From Lepisosteus oculatus (taxonomy: Eukaryota; Chordata; Actinopteri; Semionotiformes; Lepisosteidae), in assembly GCF_040954835.1 (NCBI RefSeq), contig NC_090697.1, positions 29,443,001 to 29,507,000 of the forward strand: DNA of 64,000 nucleotides. The letters run 5' to 3'. Under the pieces are notes generated by a model that searched no databases, was not told where the DNA came from, and saw only the letters and a program-made list of their open reading frames with translations. This document shows, in pieces, positions 46,801 through 59,659 of this stretch; the stretch's first letter is position 1; every line of letters starts with the position of its first letter. Position numbers and translations under genes: made by a program.

Positions 46801-47765
46801 GGGAATAGTGTGCAGGGTTCGATACTGGAGAGACGGGAGAGAGGTGTGTGGATCGGGGAATAGTGTGCAGGGTTCGATACTGGAGAGACAGAAGAGAGAG
46901 GTGTGTGGATCGGGGAATAGTGTGCAGGGTTCGATACTGGAGAGACAGAAGAGAGAGGTGTGTGGATCGGGGAATAGTGTGCAGGGTTCGATACTGGAGA
47001 GACAGAAGAGAGAGGTGTGTGGATCGGGGAATAGTGTGCAGGGTTCGATACTGGAGAGACAGAAGAGAGAAGTGTGTGGATCGGGGAATAGTGTGCAGGG
47101 TTCGATACCGGAGAGACAGAAGAGAGAGGTGTGTGGATCAGGGAATAGTGTGCAGGGTTCGATACTGGAGACAGGAGAGAGAGGTGTGTGGATCAGGGAA
47201 TAGTGTGCAGGGTTCGACACCGGAGAGACAGAAGAGAGAAGTGTGTGGATCAGGGAATAGTGTGCAGGGTTCGACACCGGAGAGACAGAAGAGAGAGGTG
47301 TGGATCGGGGGAATAGTGTGCAGGGTTCGATACTGGAGAGACAGAAGAGAGAAGTGTGTGGATCAGGGAATAGTGTGCAGGGTTCGATACTGGAGAGACG
47401 GGAGAGAGAGGTGTGGATCGGGGAATAGTGTGCAGGGTTCGATACTGGAGAGGCGGGAGAGAGAGGTGTGGATTGGGGAATAGTGTGCAGGGTTCGATAC
47501 TGGAGAGGCGGGAGAGAGAGGTGTGGATTGGGGAATAGTGTGCAGGGTTCGATACTGGAGAGACGGGAGAGAGGTGTGTGGATCGGGGAATAGTGTGCAG
47601 GGTTCGATACTGGAGAGACAGAAGAGAGAGGTGTGGATCGGGGAATAGTGTGCAGGGTTCGATACTGGAGAGACGGGAGAGAGAGGTGTGTGGATCGGGG
47701 AATAGTGTGCAGGGTTCGATACTGGAGAGAGAGGTGTGTGGAGCGGGGAACAGAGTGCAGGGTTT
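43835..47765 (+). repeat. 55-57-bp minisatellite, about 70 units
   Basis: This is the largest array. Units contain GGGGAATAGTGTGCAGGGTT, then CGATACTGGAGAGACAGAAG and AGAGAGGTGTGTGGATC. Higher-order structure is visible: the block at 44100-44460 recurs at 44700-45060 almost exactly. A 1313-codon minus-strand frame crosses it. Every unit carries GGTTCGATAC, a B-box-like motif. Confidence 0.97.
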
Positions 47766-47769
47766 GACA

Positions 47770-48385
47770 TGGGAGAGAAGAGAATAGCGTGAGGTTCGCT
47801 AAGAGAGAGCTGGAGAAAGAGAGTGAGGTGGGGGGAGAGGTCTGAAGAGGGATCGTCATAGCAACAGATGTTGCTGTCATGGTTGCCTGGCTGTGTGATG
47901 TCTGATGATGTCAATGCGGATTGTTCATTAACTTGCTGACGGGACAAACCCATGGCTGGAGGTTTCTCCTGAAGAAGAGGGGAGGGGCTGCTCGTCTCTG
48001 TCCGTGGCCTGATTACACATCACTGCCACGCTGTGATCCTGTGCGCCGAGAGGCGTAGCTGACTGTGACACGTACGTATTAACACAGCTGGGTTAAAAAT
48101 AGGCCCCAATCCCCCTGGACTGGAAGGGGAGGAGGCAGGGTGACTGTTCACCTTGTCTGTGGGGAGCTAAAGGGTCGCAGGTCTGGGCACAGGAGAGAGG
48201 ACCGCACAGCTGGGGCTGAAGCACCTCTCTCTCAGATGGGTAGACTGGTCAGAGCCGTGAGTGAGACGGACACTCAGGGTTCAGTCAGAGCCGTGAGTGA
48301 GTGTGACAGACCTCCTCTGTGGGCCCAGGGGTGCAGTCTTTTTTCTAGGCTATGGCGCAGAGAGGCCAGAGAAGACCATGAGCTA
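47770..48385. other. No recognised feature
   Basis: Unique-looking sequence between arrays. Confidence 0.45.
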
Positions 48386-48600
48386 CTGTAAGTCCCTGTG
48401 TTGCTCAGCTGGCATGTCTCTGTAAGTCCCTGTGTTGCTCAGCTGGCATGTTTCTGCAGGGCCCATGTTGCTCAGCTGGCATGTGTCTGTGTGGCCCAGT
48501 GTTACTCAGTTGGCATGTTTCTGTAAGATTGTGTGGCTCAGTTTGCATGTTTCTGTGCGTCCCTGTGTTGCTCAGCTGGGTGTGCTTATGAGACTCAACA
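48386..48600. repeat. 34-36-bp degenerate repeat
   Basis: About five units around GTTGCTCAGCTGGCATGT. Sequence from 48600 to 48985 includes an old dispersed repeat (AATGAAATGCTTATTTGCAT region) of unknown family. Confidence 0.75.
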
Positions 48601-49002
48601 ACTGGTTTCACAGGTGGTCTTATCAGCCTGGGGGCCATAGCTGCCTCTAGTCTATAGTATGGCAGTGGCTACATATGAGTTGATATCTTTTATGTAATGT
48701 TATATTTGTAATCTGGTGTTTATTTGTACTGATCACGTGCTTTTGTAAGTCTCCTGGTGCTGTAATCCAGTGCCGTATACTGGACCACTGCCAGGCCCTC
48801 CTGGTTTCCTGGAGAAAAGAGGCTGCCGTCTCACCCTGCGTGGCCTTGTGCGCTGTTCCGTCTGTGTTTCCTTTCAGTTCAGTTTATTTGTCAAATCCAC
48901 ACGTGCAATGAAATGCTTATTTGCATGTATGCTCCAATCCAAAGACGACAAAGGAATCACCAAATACATAAACACAGAACAGCAGGAGCAACAGCAAGTT
49001 AA

Positions 49003-49576
49003 TGTTAATAATTGCTTACACTTATATAGCGCTTTTCTGGACCCTCCACTCAAAGCGCTTTACAGGTAATGGGGACCCCCCTCCAGCACCACCAATGTGC
49101 AGCCCCACCTGGATGATGCGACAGCAGCCATAGTGCGCCAGAACGCTCACCACACACCAGCTCTCAGTGGGGAGGAGAGCAGAGTAATGAAGCCAGTTCA
49201 TACAGTGGATGGGGATTATTAGGAGGCCATGATTGGAAAGGGCCAGGACGCCGGGGTTACACCCCTACTATTTTCAAGAAACACCCTGGGATTTTTAACT
49301 AACACAGAGAGTCAGGACCTTGGTTTTACGTCTCATCCGAAGGACGGCGCCTGTTTACAGTATAGTGTCCCCATCATTATACTGGGGCATTAGGACCCAC
49401 ATGGACCGCAGGGTGAGCGCCCCCTGCTGGCCCCACTAACACCTCTTCCAGCAGCAACCTTAGTTTTTCCCAGGAGGTCTCCCATCCAGGTACTGACCAG
49501 GCTCACACCTGCTGAGCTTCAGTGGGCTGCCAGTTGTGAGTTGCAGAGTGATATGGCTGCTGGCAAATTAAAGCAA
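49003..49576 (-). mobile_element. SINE3-type element, 5S rRNA-derived, copy 1
   Basis: On the minus strand the right end begins with a 5S rRNA-like promoter region: GCTCAGCAGGTGTGAGCCTG, then GGTCAGTACCTGGATGGGAG and ACCTCCTGGGAA. A body and the tail GTAAAGCGCTTTGAGTGGAG...GCGCTATATAAGTGTAAGC follow. The element is full length (about 570 bp). The 14-bp target-site duplication CAACAGCAAGTTAA flanks it at 48989-49002 and 49577-49590. Confidence 0.9.
49416..49430 (-). promoter_or_regulatory. CTCF-like motif in SINE3 copy 1
   Basis: The minus strand reads CCAGCAGGGGGCGCT, a full match to CCASYAGRKGGCRS. Identical motifs lie at 54527-54541 and 60074-60088 in the other two copies. Confidence 0.5.
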
Positions 49577-50188
49577 CAACAGCAAGTTAACCTTGTTAGT
49601 CATGGCTGACAAATGGCCTACCACTGTGAAAGGGGGAATCTTGAACTATTACTGTAGCATAATAATGGTAAGAGTTGTGAGAAGGTGTGTGCTGGCCTTG
49701 GTCAGCGTTGGATCAGGGCAGGCTCTCTCTGTCAGACGCCTCTGTCCTGCAGCACTGGCACTGGTGTTCTGTGTTCTGGTCCTCTGCTGCCCCCTAGTGC
49801 ACAAGCCGTTGAGCACAGAGACGCTGGTTTTTAGCCTCAGATGACTCACTTTCCTAGGTAATGCTAATGCTTGAACATCTTGAGATATCCTAATCGAGTT
49901 AGCAATTATAGAAAAGATTCAGGGCCTGAAACCGTTAGACCGCCGAGTGCCCCGCAGGGATCTGGACCTATTCTGAGGCAGTCCCTCTTTTCCCTAAACC
50001 TGGACTGAACAAGAGTGAGGAGAACATTCCCCACTCCCAGTCAGCTGAAGAAGTACTTGTTCATTGCTCAGCTGCTCCCATTCTCTGTGCCCACTGTGGC
50101 ACAGCATCTTGAGCAAATGGTTTCTCTGGGGCATTTTTTTAATGGACTTTTTCAAACAGTCAAACGGTCAGTGCAGGCCAGTCTCCAG

Positions 50189-50192
<4 letters not shown>

Positions 50193-50230
<38 letters not shown>

Positions 50231-50250
50231 GTGTGTGTGTGTGTGTGTGA
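50193..50250. repeat. (GT)n microsatellite
   Basis: About 28 GT units, interrupted once by CT. Confidence 0.97.
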
Positions 50251-51610
50251 AACAGCAGCCAAGACCCAGACACTTCCTTCCGCTGAGAAACCCAACATCA
50301 CAAGGATAAGGATTTATTTCAGTGCTCACAAACGCCCCCGTGCCTGGGGAACTTTTATAGGGAAAAACAAACAAAAAGGAAAAAATCAACATCATGATTG
50401 AATAGAAACGAGGAGAAAAGGAAGTCTTCCGTCCTGATCTAAACATGTAGGAGAGTGACAGCTCTCCGATGGGCAGGGAGGGAGCTCCAGGGCGGGGGAG
50501 CCAGCCGGCTGCAGCAGACCTGTGAGAAGACTCCGCTGGGTCACAGCGAGGGATGAGAGAGGAGCATGGCAGGGATTTGGTGTGAAGGGCTTTTTTTGGG
50601 AGGAAGAGGAGTTAGTGAAGGCGTGTCGGGGTTGGTTGAACGCATTAAGAGTTTTGGGCCGTGTGAAGTTTGTTGGGGGGAGAACGGACTGTTCCAGTGA
50701 TCCAGCCGAGACGCAATGAAGGCAGGAATCGGGGCTCTGCAGCAGCGTCGCCAAGCACAGAGCGAATGTGGCCAGTGATTCTGAGGAGACACTCACAGCT
50801 GGCTGCTGTTTGTGTCTCACAACAGCGCTGCGGGTCCAACTTTCCCAGAGTAGGCCATAATCTGGGGCTACTGGTTCCAACTTGTAGGGAGTTTAATAAA
50901 AGAGAGGATCTTCCCTGTTATTCACGCACATTGTCTCAGTTTTTGTCATATTTAAATGGGGGAAATTTGAGCTCCACCAGGCCTGAGTTTTTTAAATAAT
51001 TTGACATAATTGAGACGTCACATGAACTAGAGATATAAAGTTTAACATTGTCAGCGTAAAAATGAAAGCAGCCACCCTTTTTTGCCAACAGAACTGCCTA
51101 ATGGGTGTAAATGGATTAAAGGAATTATTTCATTAAATTAAAAACAGAATGGGTTCTAGGATGGAGCCTGGGGGGGCACCTGAAGAGTGCTGGGACAAGT
51201 TTGGACTTATAGTGATTAACAGTAACAAATAACACTGAAATTAGTTTCAAAGCCGTTTACTCAAACATGAACAGGATTGAAGTCGATCTAGCAGGGTGTG
51301 ATGGTCCATGGTGTCAAACGCAGTTGTCAGCTCTATAACTACCAATTGAGAACACAAGCCAGTGTCCACGTTTAACAGTGGTCATTTAAAAATGACACCA
51401 AGGCTGTCTCTGTACTGTGGGCTGGTCTGAAACAGACTGAAACTGCTCACAGAGGTCATCTGAGGACAAATGAGATTGTAATTGAATGGCAGATTGGTTA
51501 ACCAAGATCTTTGTAGGGAAGATGAGAAATAGGATGGTAATTTGCAAATTCAGTGGTATCTGTTAGATTTTTTTTTAAGCAGAGAAGAGTAATGCTGGGT
51601 GGATATATTC
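50251..51610. other. Old dispersed repeat sequence, unclassified
   Basis: AT-richer DNA with phrases typical of degenerate fish repeats (TTCTAGGATGGAGCCTGGGG; TGTCAGCGTAAAAATGAAAG). No open reading frame with similarity, so I cannot name a family. Confidence 0.35.
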
Positions 51611-51614
51611 CTAG

Positions 51615-52005
51615 TGTAGTTCAGTTGGGTAGCTTTCTTCTTTTTTTCAGCATGGAATAAACCTATTACTTGTTCCTTATATTCCTAGTGGCCCATTAAG
51701 ACAAGCAGGGAGGAGAGCTGTCTGGAAACTACAAGTTCCAGAATCCTCAGCTGCCAGAACAGGAAGTGAGTCCCAGCCGAGCCCCCCTGCCTGTGCTGTA
51801 GCAGTTTTCTGTTAAAAAAGGCTTCCTGTCAGGGGCTGAGGGGGACTGGAGTCTAGTGAGGGAATTGGGAGGAAGTCCTGCAGGTTAGCAGGAAGTAACT
51901 GTAGTTTGCAAAGGAACAATAGGTTTATTCCACGCTGAAAAGAGAAGAAAGAAAACAACGTTTCGGCCCTGGGGCCTTTTTCAGGTGTGAGAGTAACCGT
52001 AGTCT
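51615..52005. repeat. Inverted pair of the AAACGTT/AATAAA repeat
   Basis: CAGCATGGAATAAACCTATT at about 51648 (+) and its inverse, AATAGGTTTATTCCACGCTG with AACGTTTCGGCC, at about 51919-51970 (-). Same module as 985-1085. Confidence 0.55.
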
Positions 52006-52849
52006 GACCTGGATTTTGGACCCCAGCCTAGAAAATGATGATGAAGTAATGAAGATTATGTTTCTGTGTATTCGGAAACTTTCACAGCCCGACAGAGCCC
52101 GAGCTCTAAGCGAGGGGCTTGAGGTTTTTTTGGGGGTTCTGTGCTGTGATAAAGGGTGAAGATGAAGTCTGATCTCAGCGTGGTGGGGAGAGGAGCAGGA
52201 AGTGCCTGTGGTCCTGGCCCGCCTCTTCAGACCCAGAGGCTCCAGCAGAGCTTTGGAATACACTTCCAACTGGAGCCAGTAGTCTAGAGAAACGGGGATC
52301 AGGGCTCCGAGTGTGTACAGAAGTGCATCACCCTGTTGAGACTTCCCCTGCAGCTGGAGTGATGGTGTCCAGGGAGCGGCGCTGTGTCCCCACGGGCCCG
52401 AGAGCACAGCCTTGAGCGAGGGGGCTAGGACAGCCCGTTCCAGACCACCAGGAGCCGATGATATCTCTGATCCGCAATATCGACTCCCTACTGAAGAGGA
52501 GTCCAGCAGGCTGGCCGCTGATATCTCTGATCCTGGATATGGACTCCCTACTGAGGAGTCACCTGGATTTACAATCGAGCAGCAGCTGAGGCCAGTGACA
52601 GTTACACACGTCTCCCCCTTCAACTGCTATGTGTACCCCAATATACCATGCACGCGGCATGGGGTGCTCTCCTTGACTACAGTTCTGAGGTTAACAAACA
52701 CAGCAGCAAACCAAAAACCCACTCTGTGACACAAGCTTCCAGCTCCCAGAGCACAAACGCAAACTAAGGAACAAACAATATTATCTCTGCAAAACAGCCC
52801 GGCAGAGAGAAATAGCAGCCAGAAGCTCTGCCCCCACCCTCGCGCACAC
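52006..52849. other. No gene; short duplicated motif
   Basis: Two copies of CTGATATCTCTGATCC with ATATGGACTCCCTACTGA lie at 52457-52555. Otherwise nothing recognised. Confidence 0.4.
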
Positions 52850-53350
52850 ACCCACGTGCAGACACACTCACACTCGCGTGCAGACACACTCACACTCGCG
52901 CACACACCCATGTGCAGAAACACTCACACTCGTGCAGACACACTCACATTAGCGCACACACATGTTCAGACACACACTCATGCACACACACACACACTCA
53001 CGCACACCCACGTGCAGACACACTCACACTCGCACACACACCCACGTGCAGACACACTCGCACTCGCACACACCCACGTGCAGACACACTCACACTCGCG
53101 CACACACCCACGTGCAGACACACTCACACTCATGCACACACATGTTCAGACACACACTCACGCACACACACGGTCAGACACACAGTCACACACCCACGTG
53201 CAGACACACTCACGCACACACACGGTCAGACACACACGTGCAGACACACTCACACTCACGCACACACACATAAGCCCACATGCAGACACACTCACTCAGG
53301 CACACACACACACAGCCTCACGTACGCACAGAACTACACATGCACACACC
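52850..53350. repeat. 34-38-bp CA-rich minisatellite
   Basis: Units of CGTGCAGACACACTCACACT plus CGCGCACACACCCA, grading into simple CA repeat. Confidence 0.92.
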
Positions 53351-54005
53351 CCAGTGCACAGACCCCCCCTCCTTCCCCACCCAGATCACTAGAACAGGTT
53401 GTGTAGTTGCACATTGACCTGTGAATATCCGCAACAGACAGACGATACAGCACCGAGTCCAGCACGTCGGACAGCTCTCAGACAAATCTCCCCGCCTGCT
53501 GGCTGCTGCTGCTCTTCACTCTCACTTTCTAGCTTATTGTTAAATCACTAAGAGCATGACAACATGTCGCCGCCACACGCTTTCACACAGAATTCCCAGC
53601 AGCCTCTCCCCATATTCCATACGTGCCCAGTTAGGAACAGCCTGGGGCACTGGAGGAGAGACGTTTTACCATTCCTAGCACCCTGCATCTCAAAAAGATT
53701 TATGCCTCACTTCTTAGCAATGATAGAAGTAAAAGATATTTCTGAAACGAAGACCTGAGTGTGGAAAAAAAACCTTCAAAATTCAAAACAACAGGTTCAA
53801 TTCAGGATTCAATCGTTGTACATAATTAAGAGCTCATTTGGAAGGTGGGGCTATTCCAGGACCAGCACTGAGAAACGCTGGTATGGACAGCGCTCCCAAC
53901 AGAGGCCAGCAGCGCCCCCGTGTGGGCTCCACCGGTACTGCAGGCTCTCTGGCTTTATATTAACCCTTCGCCCGCATGTCCTGCCAGTGGTGCAAATTCC
54001 AGGAG
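53351..54005. other. No recognised feature
   Basis: Unique-looking sequence downstream of SLC30A10 on its strand; could include 3' UTR, but no AATAAA is visible on the minus strand here. Confidence 0.4.
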
Positions 54006-54008
54006 AGG

Positions 54009-54150
54009 GTGAGGTTTTGCTTCTCTATAATCGGTCAGGATTGGTCCCAGCAGTAATCTGAGGTTTTGCTTCTCTATAATCGGTCAGGATTGGTCCCAGC
54101 AGTAATCTGAGGTTTTGCTTCTCTAAACTCAACCTGGAATGGTCCCAGCA
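54009..54150. repeat. 49-bp tandem repeat, three units
   Basis: Three copies of GAGGTTTTGCTTCTCTATAA with CAGGATTGGTCCCAGCAGTA. Confidence 0.9.
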
Positions 54151-54154
54151 GTAG

Positions 54155-54668
54155 AATAATTTAATAATAATAATAATAATTACTTATACTTATATAGTGC
54201 TTTTCTGGACACTCCACTCAAAGCACTTTACAGGTAATGGGGACTCCCCTCCACCACCACCAATGTGCAGCCCCACCTGGATGATGCGACGGCAGCCATA
54301 GTGCGCCAGAACGCTCACCACACACCAGCTCTCAGTGGGGAGGAGAGCAGAGTGATGAAGCCAGTTCAGAGAGGGGGATTATTAGGAGGCCATGATTGGT
54401 GAGGGCCAATGGGAAAATTGGCCAGGACGCCAGGGTTACACCCCTACACTTTTCAAGAAATGCCCTGGGATTTTTAATGACCCATCACTATACTGGGGCA
54501 TTAGGACCCACACAGACCGCAGGGTGAGCGCCCCCTGCTGGCCCCACTAACACCTCTTCCAGCAGCAACCTTAGTTTTTCCCAGGAGGTCTCCCATCCAG
54601 GTACTGACCAGGCTCACACCTGCTGAGCTTCAGTGGGCTGCTGGTTGTGAGCCGCAGGGTGACATGGC
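54155..54668 (-). mobile_element. SINE3-type element, copy 2 (internally deleted)
   Basis: Same 5S-derived head, body and GCGCTTT tail as copy 1 but missing about 70 bp of the body after TTTTTAATGACC. It starts about 65 bp beyond the SLC30A10 stop on the same strand, so it lies in the probable 3' UTR. A TAA microsatellite forms its tail. Confidence 0.85.
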
Positions 54669-54730
54669 TGCAGGCCGGAAGGCTTCCCCCTCGCCCCCAG
54701 GGCCTGTGTCCTCGGCCCGGGTCAGGGGCT

Positions 54731-55107
54731 TCAGAACTGGGTGCTCTCCAGGCAGCTGCTGGTGCCGGTGCCGCCCTCGGCCCCTCCTGCCTCCGCGTCC
54801 CGCTGCCCCGCCGCCCGGGGCACCGCGGCGCTGCCCGCCTCCTCGGCGCTGGCGCTCAGGCGCCCGTTGCAAGCGGCGCTGGGCTCGGCCGGCAGGCAGG
54901 GGGCGCCGCCGCTGAACTCGGGCTGGATGGTGACGGAGCGCACCCCCGCGGCGCGGAAGAGCTCGCGGACGCGCTGCGAGACGCCGGCGAAGGCCTGCGA
55001 GTCCGCGCAGCTCACGTGCAGCGTGGCCACGTTGTGCCCGCGGGCCAGCTCCCAGATGTGCAGCTCGCGGACCCCCTGGACCCCCGGCAGCTTGTCCAGG
55101 GCGTCCG
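54731..55107 (-). CDS. SLC30A10: SLC30A10 coding exon 4 and stop
   Basis: The acceptor is CTCTGCCCAG. Encodes ADALDKLPGVQGVRELHIWEL, then ARGHNVATLHV and VRSVTIQPEF, an Ala/Gly-rich tail and TGA at 54733-54731. This is the cytosolic ferredoxin-like domain of CDF transporters. The tail is shorter than the human one. Confidence 0.92.
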
Positions 55108-58100
55108 CTGGGCAGAGAGAGAGACAGAGGGAGAGGGGGCATCAGGACACAACCGCACACACAGAGCCCAGAGAGAGACAGGGGCAGATCCGTGTCTTAG
55201 CCCCGCGGACCGAAGACTCTGGGAGATCTGTACTGGTACCAGTGCTCAACCAGTACAGGAGGAGTTCTGAGTCAACAGTGTATGAGTACAGGATCAGAAC
55301 AGGAGCAATACTGTACAAGTATTGGGTCAGTCCTGAATCAATACTGTATGAGTACAGGATCAGAACTGGATCAATACTGTACAAGTATTGGGTCAGTCCT
55401 GAATCAATACTGTATGAGTACAGGATCAGAACAGGAGCAATACTGTACAAGTATTGGGTCAGTCCTGAATCAATACCGTATGAGTACAGGATCAGAACTG
55501 GATCAATACTGTACAAGTATTGGGTCAGTCCTGAATCAATACTGTATGAGTACAGGATCAGAACTGGATCAATACTGTACAAGTATTGGGTCAGTCCTGA
55601 ATCAATACTGTATGAGTACAGGATCAGTACTGCACATGCAGTGGTTCAGCTCTGAATCAGGATCAGAATGAGTACAGGATTGGAATAGGATCAATACTGT
55701 ACAAGTACAGGATGGGTATGATTAGTACTGATCACTATCGATGCTTTACTCACACACTTCCTCATTCAGCTGGACTCGAATGCTCTTTCTGATGGATTAA
55801 CATAGAAGGAGAACGACCAGTCAGATGGACCACTTGCACTATAGGACACGCACCCGTTCTTACAGATCTGCGTGCCATTTATACTTTTCAGTGTCAGTGA
55901 TATTAACAATATCGCAATTTGATTAATAACATTTGAATACTGCAATATCGTATCTAAAATGAATCAATTGCTCTGCACGTCTGACTAGTGTGATCGTTGC
56001 CCTTGCTTTCCCTAGCTCAGGAAAGAAAACACTGGGCCAAGGCAATCTGATGCCAGTTCTCGCATGTACAGCCCAAACTCAGCAACACGGGCTGTGCCTG
56101 CATGATGTTTTCAAGCTAGCGAAAGGTTGAGGTGTCAGTGTCCCGAGAGAAATGGCGGGTTTTCCATTTTGAAAGCCTTCCACCTTTCAAAAAGACCCAT
56201 AACAGTTTCCGAACAGCGCCATGCCCTGAAAGGTTAGTTTTGCAACCTGTTTTGCCTCGAACGCCGCGGGTAGTTTTGACCTTTTTCCTGACAAAAAGGT
56301 GTTGATTGCACCAAGACAGCCCTCAAAGTGCCAGAACCTCCCCACGGATTGACAGTGAGGGATTTTACACGTGTGTGTGAAAACTGTACCAGCGACACAA
56401 ATCGTGAGCTTTCCTGTGAAAACAGTATTTATTGTCTTTGAACTTAGTTTCGTGCTGTTTGTGTGCCAGTACTGGCCCTATTGGTCTGCATGTGTGCGCT
56501 GGCCGGCGGGGAGCACTGAACACTGCCCCCCAGTGTGGGGCTGGGGGCTCACCGATGCCGTGGACCGCCAGGCCCTGGGGGACCATCTGCAGCAGGATGG
56601 AGCCGGTCTCCTTGACGAGGGGCGCCGCGGACGACAGGATGATGATCACCATGACGATGGTGAGGCTGGGGTCCACGTAGCACTGCCAGTTACAGGGGGC
56701 CTCGGGGGGCAGGGGCAGCGCGAAAAAGATGGCAGAGGCCACCACCACCACCACCGAACCCAGGGCATCACCCAGCACATGGAGCAACACTCCTGAGAGA
56801 GAGAGATTCAACCTGGCAGTGAGCACACTGAAGGAGAAGGAGGCTCTACAGCATCAACCCCCTACAGAGATCTGCCCGGGAACATTTGAAAGTGGAATCC
56901 AACCCATTGCTCTATACAGCAGTGAAGTGTGGGGTCCCCAAACAGACCAGGATTACACTAACTGGGACAAACACCCCGTAGAGAGGGGCAGGAAGTGCAG
57001 GTGATGTTGTGATGGGGTCAGCAGAGTTGGGGTGCTGGGGGCGGAGGGGTTACTGCACCTCGGATGTTGAGGGGCTGGCTGTCCTCCTTCACATTGCCCT
57101 CCTGGTCTGGGGTGCTGCCGGTCAGCACTGGGGCACCTGTATACCGACAAGACAGGCGGTGTGTGTACAAGGTCTACAAGAGAAACGCCACAGGCTCAGT
57201 TCCCTCGTCAGGCAGACGGGTCACAGACAGAGAGACAGGCACACAGAAATAGACCGACTGGTGAAAAACCAGAAAGGGAGACAGAGAGACAGGCACACAG
57301 AAATAGACAGGTGAAAAGCCAGAAAGGGAGACAGAGAGACAGGCACACAGATGGACTGGCGCACAGGAGCACACACAGACAAGCAAAAAAGACAGCAGCA
57401 CAGGTAGACAGGTAAAAAGAGAGACAGGCACACAGACACGTGCATCTTAATGCTCTGTCAAAACAAAGATGGAGCAGACAGCCCCCATACTGAGGCACCA
57501 AACACAAGAGCAAAGAGAGAGATGACCAGGATTATATTTGATCTGCCCTGAGGTCAAACCTGACTGCTCTTTCTGACAGTGGAAGCTGTGGTTCAGTGGG
57601 TGAGGTGAACCCCTTACAATCAGAGGGTTCCCAGTGCAGCCCCTGGCTCAGCTCCTGACAGTCTAAGCGTGTCACCCTGCACTCCCCTGTGCTCTGGGAT
57701 GAGAATGAAGGCCCAGTATACACCCCCTGCTCTCGGGAGGTTCCTGGTTCAAGTCCAGGCTGTGTCCCTGACTGGCTGTGTGTGTCTCCCTGTGTGTGTC
57801 ACTGAGCAGAAGGACTGAGGTACCACTGCTCACTCCTCTTGAATATAAATCAAGCGGCACGACAATAAATTGAAGGTAGGAGAAGAATGCAGTTACCTCA
57901 GATACACTGTGACTTTACTTCACCTTTCTCCCCAACACCCCTCCCACCTCCAGAAATAGCTCCTTATCTCTCCATGCATGAGAGAGTCTCTCAGGCAGCA
58001 CAGCAGATAACATCACTTGCAGTTTCCATTTCTGCAAGCAATCCTCCCCTCTTATCAACTGTGTCCCGTTCTGCACAAGCTCTCTGCCCTGAGTGCCCCT

Positions 58101-59621
58101 CTGCTTCACTGACCCCTCCCATTCTGACTCACTGCCCCAGCCCAGCGACTCACCCCACCTGAGGTCAGGAGGCGCTGCGGCACGCCAAGAGTGGTGGGTG
58201 CAGGACGGAAACCACGTTGGGGCTGTGCAAGCTTGCATGGGTGGGAAACAAAAACATCTTTCTGCTTCTGTGTGTCCTGTTGTGTTCCCAGATGTGAGTG
58301 ATGTAGAATTAAGGTGCTCAAGGGTCTTCTCAACTGAGCTCCTGATTAGCTAAAAGGACTTATTATTTCCTTCCCTGTCCCAGCTCAGGCCTGTTCCTCC
58401 AGTCTAAAGCAGGTACTTCTGGGCTGCTGGAGGAGACTCTGAGCTTCACCACACACTCCACAGGCTCACACTGAACTCCAGGATAAGAGGGTCTCCAACT
58501 CTGGTGCTAGGAAGCCCCAGTCCAACGAATCCAAAGGTCTCCAGCCCTGGGATCCCAAATCCAGTGTCCAGGGATTTCCAGTCCTGGGTCGTAGCTCCCT
58601 AGATCCAGGGCTGGAGACTGTGATTCAGGTGACCTATAAGAGTAACTGGACTGGGGCTGCAGGACCAGGGCTGGAGACTCTGATTCAGGTGACCTATAAG
58701 AGTAACTGGACTGGGGCTGCAGGACCAGGGCTGGAGACTGTGATTCAGGTGACCTATAAGAGTAACTGGACTGGGACTGCAGGACCAGGGCTGGAGACTG
58801 TGATTCAGGTGACCTATAAGAGTAACTGGACTGGGGCTGCAGGACTAGAGCTGGAGATCCCTTTCTCTCTTCCTAAGTAAAATGTGATGTGCCCGTACTT
58901 TCCTGTGAGCGTGTGACCCTGCGACACTCCCTTCTGGCAGACACATGACACCTCTGCAGAAGAGGAAGTGTCCAGTCAGAAGGAGAACTGAAACAGTGAA
59001 ATAAAGAGGTGCAGGGCTGGATGTCCACACCGGTTTGTCACGAGCCTCACAGACTTGGTGCACAACATCAGAATCTGGACCTGGGACTCTTGATTTGATT
59101 AATGATCTGCTGTTGGTATCACTTCCGAAAATGAGACAGACTGGAGCCCCAGTCCAGCGAGATCATCCTTGGTCCCAGGGAGCCTCGATTCCATTAATTC
59201 AGGGAAAAAATTTAAAGCATGCTTCAAGGCATTATTACTGACCACTAATCAATTAAGTGTCAACCTCTGACTACCCACAGCAGGAAGTGGCTCAGAACGC
59301 TACCAGAGCCAGGAACACACTGCAGTGCTGTCACCATGGCAACAACAGGTGCACAGCGAGCGCTGTCATGCTGTGAGAGTCACATGGCACAGTGGTCACA
59401 TGGGGGGAGGCTGGATTTAAAGAGACAAAGCATAATGAGCAGATCAGAAACCACATTCTTACTGACAGCTGGACAGAAACACATTCAAACTGACTGTATT
59501 GTCAAAGACACTTGTAGATGTGAAAATTACTGTAACTGTTACTGTTACAACAACCCAGTTGTAACAGGACTGTTCTACTGTACTGGGACTGTAGCCCCTA
59601 TTGTAACAGGACTGATCTACT

Positions 59622-59659
<38 letters not shown>

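Noticed and set aside
43939-47880. 1313-codon minus-strand open frame with SNPAHYSPIHTPLS-like repeats
   Set aside because: It follows the 56-bp array exactly. The unit has no stop in that strand, unit lengths shift the frame between three versions of the same DNA, and nothing resembles a protein family or splice structure.
49450-49564. 5S rRNA gene on the minus strand
   Set aside because: Only the internal promoter-like part matches 5S rRNA; it is fused to a SINE body and tail with target-site duplication, so it is SINE3 and not a functional rRNA gene.
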